DNA from: Rhizobium sp. L1K21
GTDB lineage: Bacteria; Pseudomonadota; Alphaproteobacteria; Rhizobiales; Rhizobiaceae
Length of the DNA: 64,000 bases
Assembly: GCF_024055895.1 (NCBI RefSeq)
Contig: NZ_JAMXLE010000001.1
Location: 868,001-932,000 of the forward strand
Direction: 5' to 3'
Shown piece after piece: positions 60,895-64,000 of the stretch. The position numbers and the translations under genes are program-made. The notes beneath the pieces were generated by a model. It was given only the letters and a program-made list of their open reading frames with translations. It was not told the origin of the DNA and did not search any database. How positions within the stretch are numbered: position 1 is the stretch's first letter; the number at the start of each line of letters is the position of its first letter.

Positions 60895-61998
60895 TCAGGT
60901 GTTGAAGCGGAAGTGGATGACATCGCCGTCATGAACCACGTATTCCTTGCCTTCGTCACGCGCCTTGCCGGCATCCTTTGCACCCACTTCCCCGCCATAG
61001 GCGATGTAGTCGTCATAGGCGATGGTGTTGGCGCGGATGAAGCCGCGTTCGAAATCCGTGTGGATGACGCCTGCGGCCTGTGGCGCCTTGGTGCCGCGGA
61101 CGACCGTCCACGCACGCGTTTCCTTCGGGCCAACCGTGAAATAGGTGATCAGGTCGAGCAGCTTATAGCCGGCGCGGATCAGACGGTCGAGACCGGCTTC
61201 TTCAAGACCGAGTGCGGAGAGGAATTCGGTTGCCTCCTCATCGGGGAGCTGCGCGACTTCTGCCTCGATTGCAGCAGAAATGACAACAGACTCAGCGCCT
61301 TGCTCTTCTGCCATCTTCGCAACGGCTTCAGATTTGGAATTGCCGTTGGCAGCATCTTCTTCGGCTACGTTGCAGACATAAAGAACCGGCTTGGAGGTCA
61401 GAAGGTTCAGACCGCGCAGGACTTTCAGGTCTTCAGCGGCAATGTCCTTGAGAAGATGACGGACCGGTTTGCCTTCCTGCAACAGCTTCAGCGCTGCTTC
61501 CATCATGGGAAGAACAAGGACGGCCTCCTTGTCCTTGCCGGTGGCGCGCTTGCGGGTCTGGTCCACACGGCGTTCCAGGCTTTCCAGATCGGCAAGCATC
61601 AGCTCGGTTTCAATCGTCTCGGCATCGGCGACCGGGTCGATCTTGCCTTCCACATGGGTGATGTCGTCGTCTTCAAAGCAGCGCAGCACATGAACGATGG
61701 CGTCTACTTCGCGGATATTGGCGAGGAACTGGTTGCCGAGACCTTCGCCCTTGGAGGCTCCGCGCACCAGGCCGGCAATGTCTACAAAGGAAATGCGGGT
61801 CGGGATGATTTCCTTCGACTTGGCCGCATCCGCCAGTTTGCGCATGCGCGCATCGGGCACGGCCACTTCGCCGGTATTCGGCTCGATTGTGCAGAAGGGA
61901 TAGTTGGCGGCCTGCGCTGCAGCCGTGCGTGTCAACGCGTTGAAGAGTGTGGACTTGCCAACATTGGGAAGTCCGACGATACCACATTTAAAGCCCAT
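60895..61998 (-). CDS. ychF: Redox-regulated ATPase YchF (Obg-family, TGS domain)
   Basis: A 367-residue P-loop protein. [14 protein letters not shown] is the G1 motif, ADARMRKLA-type region and [20 protein letters not shown] the G3 motif, and the NLTSKP region of G4 departs from NKxD, which gives YchF its ATP preference. A coiled-coil insert (about 130-200) and a C-terminal TGS domain ([14 protein letters not shown]) complete it. It binds ribosomes and affects stress and antioxidant responses. The length is normal for the family. Confidence 0.95.
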   Translation of the reverse strand: MGFKCGIVGLPNVGKSTLFNALTRTAAAQAANYPFCTIEPNTGEVAVPDARMRKLADAAKSKEIIPTRISFVDIAGLVRGASKGEGLGNQFLANIREVDAIVHVLRCFEDDDITHVEGKIDPVADAETIETELMLADLESLERRVDQTRKRATGKDKEAVLVLPMMEAALKLLQEGKPVRHLLKDIAAEDLKVLRGLNLLTSKPVLYVCNVAEEDAANGNSKSEAVAKMAEEQGAESVVISAAIEAEVAQLPDEEATEFLSALGLEEAGLDRLIRAGYKLLDLITYFTVGPKETRAWTVVRGTKAPQAAGVIHTDFERGFIRANTIAYDDYIAYGGEVGAKDAGKARDEGKEYVVHDGDVIHFRFNT

Positions 61999-62091
61999 GG
62001 TTTTTGAAAACCCGCTGTTTCTTGAATTTGTCTGGAGTGGCTATGCGGCAAGAGGCCGTCAAAGGTCAAGGGGCAGAGGGGCATGTTTGGT

Positions 62092-62120
62092 TTGGAGGTC
62101 GCGGCCGATGCGTGTATAAT
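62092..62120 (+). promoter_or_regulatory. Promoter of clpS
   Basis: TTGGAG (62092-62097) and TATAAT (62115-62120) are separated by exactly 17 bases. The predicted start near 62127 leaves a 56-base leader before clpS. Confidence 0.65.
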
Positions 62121-62182
62121 CGTGTGATACCGACAGATTTACATGAATTCAGCCGCAAATACCTTTGTGTGGGAGCCTTTTC

Positions 62183-62494
62183 ATGGCCAAGCCAGACACG
62201 ATCATCAAACCGAACACCGTCACCAAGCCAAAGATCGAGAAGCCGAAGCTTTACAAGGTGATCCTGATCAACGACGACTACACGCCGCGTGAGTTTGTTG
62301 TGCTGATCCTGAACTACGTCTTCCGCATGGGCGAAAGTGCTGCCAATCATGTGATGCTGACGGCCCATATGAAAGGGTCCTGCGTGGTTGCCGTCTACAC
62401 GCGCGATATTGCGGAAACCAAGGCGAGCGAAGCGATCGACATGGCCAAGGAAAGCGGTTTCCCGCTGATGTTCGAGACAGAGCCGGAAGAATAG
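62183..62494 (+). CDS. clpS: ClpS family adaptor (ClpS2-like)
   Basis: A 103-residue adaptor of the ClpAP protease. KLYKVILINDDYTPREFVVLIL is the core that binds N-degrons (Asn/Asp and the following hydrophobic residues), and GSCVVAVYTRDIAETKASEAIDMAKESGFPL the remaining fold with the conserved hydrophobic pocket residues. It lacks the longer N-terminal part of the classical ClpS and is not followed by clpA, both features of the second rhizobial ClpS (ClpS2). The start ATG 62183 follows GGGAG. A repeat copy begins 10 bases after its stop codon. Confidence 0.9.
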   Translation: MAKPDTIIKPNTVTKPKIEKPKLYKVILINDDYTPREFVVLILNYVFRMGESAANHVMLTAHMKGSCVVAVYTRDIAETKASEAIDMAKESGFPLMFETEPEE

Positions 62495-62504
62495 GTCCTG
62501 ACCC

Positions 62505-62531
62505 TAGAGCTTCGGGCGATAATATTCAGCC
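62505..62531 (+). repeat. Solo copy of a 27-33 base repeat at the end of pth
   Basis: The sequence from TAGAGC (62505) through TCGGGCGATAATATT to CAGCC matches the left end of the large element at 63241 with few differences, in the same orientation. It covers the pth stop codon (62526-62528). It is one of three copies of the same end in the window. Confidence 0.72.
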
Positions 62532-63224
62532 CTTGCCGAACATCTTCTTCAGCATTTCGGCCATGGGGCCGGTTTCGGGAATATTCGGCTTGGCGTTGCG
62601 GGCCTGATGAATATGCGACTTCGGCTTTGCGGCCGGCTTTGGCTCAGGCTTTTTCTTGTGGTCTGCAGGACCTGCAAGCTTGTTCATGAACTTTGAGCCA
62701 TCACCTTCCAGAAGCAGGCCCACATTCAACGCAATGTCGTCCAGCAACGGATCGAGCCAGGCTTGATCCGCCTTCGAGAAATCACCCAGCACGTGGTTGT
62801 GCACCAGTTCTTTGGCACCCGGATGTCCGATGCCGAGGCGCAGGCGTTTGTAGTCCTTGCCGCAATGCGCATCGAGCGACTTCAGGCCGTTATGTCCGCC
62901 ATGGCCGCCACCTGTCTTGATGCGCACTTTGCCGGGCGGCAAATCCAGCTCGTCGTGGATGGCAATGATGTCTGCCGGCGAGAGCTTGTAAAAGCGCATG
63001 GCCTCACCAACGGCTTCTCCGGAGAGGTTCATGAAGGTGTCCGGCTTCATCAGCAGCACTTTCTCGCCGTCGACTTCGCCTTCTGCGATTTCCGCCTTGA
63101 ACTTTCGCGACCAACTTCCAAACGGTCCCTTGCGGTGGATCGCATCGACGGCCATGAAGCCGATATTGTGGCGGTTGCCAGCGTATTTTGCGCCCGGATT
63201 GCCGAGCCCTGCAATAATCTTCAT
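62526..63224 (-). CDS. pth: Peptidyl-tRNA hydrolase Pth
   Basis: A 232-residue enzyme that frees tRNAs trapped in peptidyl-tRNA. [24 protein letters not shown] contains the catalytic His, [11 protein letters not shown] the substrate-binding Asn, and [26 protein letters not shown] the Asp and the glycine-rich loop. Residues after about 190 form a Pro/Lys-rich tail ([14 protein letters not shown]...) ending in MLKKMFGKG, longer than the E. coli enzyme (194 residues). The stop codon lies inside a repeat copy, so this tail may owe its end to the insertion. It is essential. Confidence 0.95.
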   Translation of the reverse strand: MKIIAGLGNPGAKYAGNRHNIGFMAVDAIHRKGPFGSWSRKFKAEIAEGEVDGEKVLLMKPDTFMNLSGEAVGEAMRFYKLSPADIIAIHDELDLPPGKVRIKTGGGHGGHNGLKSLDAHCGKDYKRLRLGIGHPGAKELVHNHVLGDFSKADQAWLDPLLDDIALNVGLLLEGDGSKFMNKLAGPADHKKKPEPKPAAKPKSHIHQARNAKPNIPETGPMAEMLKKMFGKG

Positions 63225-63240
63225 CTGCTTCTGACCGTTT

Positions 63241-63512
63241 TAGAGTATCGGGCGATAATATTGAGCCATTCTGTTGGCCCAAACCGGTTCGTTCCACGAG
63301 GAGAAGGGTGCAGGCTGTAGCCATAGCTACAGTCAAACCCTTCGACGCTGTGGCGGGCCGGTTTCGGCCAACCCGTCGGGCGGCACGAATTTCCGCCATC
63401 ATCGTCGGCCTTCACCTCGACTGTACCTAAGGGTACAGCCTTCGGTAAAGTCCTCGATCCTGACGGAAATTCCTTGCCGCAGAATGGCTCAATATTATCG
63501 CTCGATGCTCTA
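63241..63512. repeat. 272-bp nested palindromic element (MITE-like)
   Basis: Terminal inverted repeats of 33 bases (63241-63273 and 63480-63512, two mismatches; both begin TAGAG) flank two internal long hairpins. Hairpin 1 uses TTGGCCCAAACCGG (63274-63287) against 63358-63371 with one mismatch and closes over CTGTAGC/GCTACAG (63315-63321, 63326-63332). Hairpin 2 uses CGGCACGAATTTCCG (63381-63395) against 63464-63479 with one base changed, over CTGTACC/GGTACAG (63421-63427, 63432-63438). There is no ORF inside. TA lies at both outer ends, as left by IS630/mariner-type insertion. Confidence 0.82.
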
Positions 63513-63581
63513 GACCGCGTTTATCGCCGAAAAGCAGCAATACCACCGCGTCTGTCAAGTCGTCAGGCAGTATTGAGGCTG

Positions 63582-64000
63582 TTAAAAGTTATCGTGTGAG
63601 AAGCCGTATTTGTCGAAAATAGCGGCCTTGGTACCGTTTGCCGTTATCCTGTCGAGGCTTGCCTGCATTTTGGCAATGACGTCATCGGACATGTCCTTGT
63701 TGCAAGCGACACTGTTGATGACTTTGGTCAAGACCAGCATCGGTTCGATGGGAATGCCTGCAGCCTGTTTTTCTTTCAACATGGCATCGGCCATTGGCAT
63801 GAGGTCAATACGGCCCTTGATGAGTTTGTTGAGCGTCAAATCGATTTCCGATGTGATATCCAAACGTTCGAAGCCCTTGCTCTTCAACACATCGACCGTG
63901 TAGTCGCCAAGCTGTGAGCCGACCAGGTATTGAGTGGCTTCCTCTATGGTTTCGGCGTGGACGTCGCTGCCTGTCCATTTCGTCAGATAATTTCTGGCCG
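63582..64000 (-). CDS. Periplasmic solute-binding protein of an ABC transporter, C-terminal part
   Basis: The 3' 139 codons of a gene that continues past the right edge. ATQYLVGSQLGDYTVDVLKSKGF, then LIKGRIDLMPMADAMLKEKQ, resemble the second lobe of extracellular solute-binding family 3 proteins (amino-acid type). The signal peptide and first lobe are not in the window. The residues are normal, so it is a whole gene cut by the window edge rather than a pseudogene. The ligand cannot be named. It ends 69 bases from the palindromic element. Confidence 0.75.
   Translation of the reverse strand, partial: ARNYLTKWTGSDVHAETIEEATQYLVGSQLGDYTVDVLKSKGFERLDITSEIDLTLNKLIKGRIDLMPMADAMLKEKQAAGIPIEPMLVLTKVINSVACNKDMSDDVIAKMQASLDRITANGTKAAIFDKYGFSHDNF

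Noticed and set aside
63233-63517. GACCG on both sides of the 272-bp element as a target duplication
   Set aside because: On the left it is three bases away from the repeat end and on the right directly adjacent, so it may be chance. TA at both ends is the better candidate.
1-64000. CRISPR arrays, rRNA and tRNA genes, insertion sequences with transposase, prophage genes
   Set aside because: I looked for regular spaced repeats, ribosomal RNA cores, cloverleaf patterns and transposase motifs and saw none that stand up. A covariance-model search could still find a small RNA I missed.

Overview
This window is chromosomal DNA from an alphaproteobacterium of the order Hyphomicrobiales (Rhizobiales), probably near Rhizobiaceae, Phyllobacteriaceae or Brucellaceae. 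The indicators are a fused TrpE(G), a MoxR-DUF58-DUF4159 operon followed by DUF1285, a CoA pyrophosphatase and the CCA enzyme, the petABC and apt genes, a rhizobial-type flagellin, a ClpS paralogue and a class II LeuA behind a leucine leader peptide. The family is inferred from gene content and recalled protein similarity; no database was searched. No rRNA, tRNA, CRISPR array, prophage or transposase gene was recognised.

Layout. 1-6.5 kb: end of trpE(G), a YcnI/DUF2946 pair (copper-type), a DadA-like oxidoreductase, a CDF metal transporter, queF, a HupE/UreJ transporter, a flavin reductase and a ClpP paralogue. 6.6-14.8 kb: a BenE-like transporter, leuA with an attenuator-type leader, nudI, an LprI-like exported protein, a Tat-exported metallo-hydrolase, rpsU with a TTG start, an IMPACT-domain protein, a hydrolase and an ECF sigma/mini anti-sigma pair. 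14.9-18.6 kb: a CecR-like TetR regulator and a three-gene ABC efflux operon with a perfect palindromic operator inside its promoter. 18.6-26.8 kb: a phosphoesterase, a Nudix protein, a glutathionyl-hydroquinone reductase, an acetyltransferase, a five-gene arsenic operon (arsR, thioredoxin-type arsC, acr3, glutaredoxin-type arsC, arsH) and a TetR/dehydrogenase divergon. 26.8-36.3 kb: the MoxR-type operon and, divergent from it, the DUF1285/Nudix/cca operon. 36.3-43.6 kb: a diguanylate cyclase whose ribosome binding site lies in a hairpin, small proteins, hemF, panE, an isolated flagellin, a lipoprotein followed by a truncated lipase-like gene, and trmL. 43.6-49.7 kb: three consecutive half-size ABC exporters preceded by an 18-codon ORF. 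49.7-57.8 kb: an exo/endonuclease-phosphatase protein, petABC, an AraC regulator and FAD reductase, apt and a membrane protein. 57.8-64 kb: glutathione peroxidase, two overlapping MaoC-type hydratases, a DUF2892 protein, uppP, ychF, clpS, pth, a 272-bp nested-palindrome element and the 3' part of a solute-binding protein gene.

The window is mostly housekeeping genes with accessory detoxification modules (arsenic, drug efflux, quinone and peroxide reduction). The least ordinary signals lie between genes. They are a leucine attenuator, alternative hairpins over the rpsU ribosome binding site, a hairpin over the cyclase ribosome binding site, two promoters that would give leaderless mRNAs (arsR and the second tetR), a likely autoregulated ECF promoter, the micro-ORF before the exporter cluster, and a repeat family whose copies flank pth and supply its stop codon.
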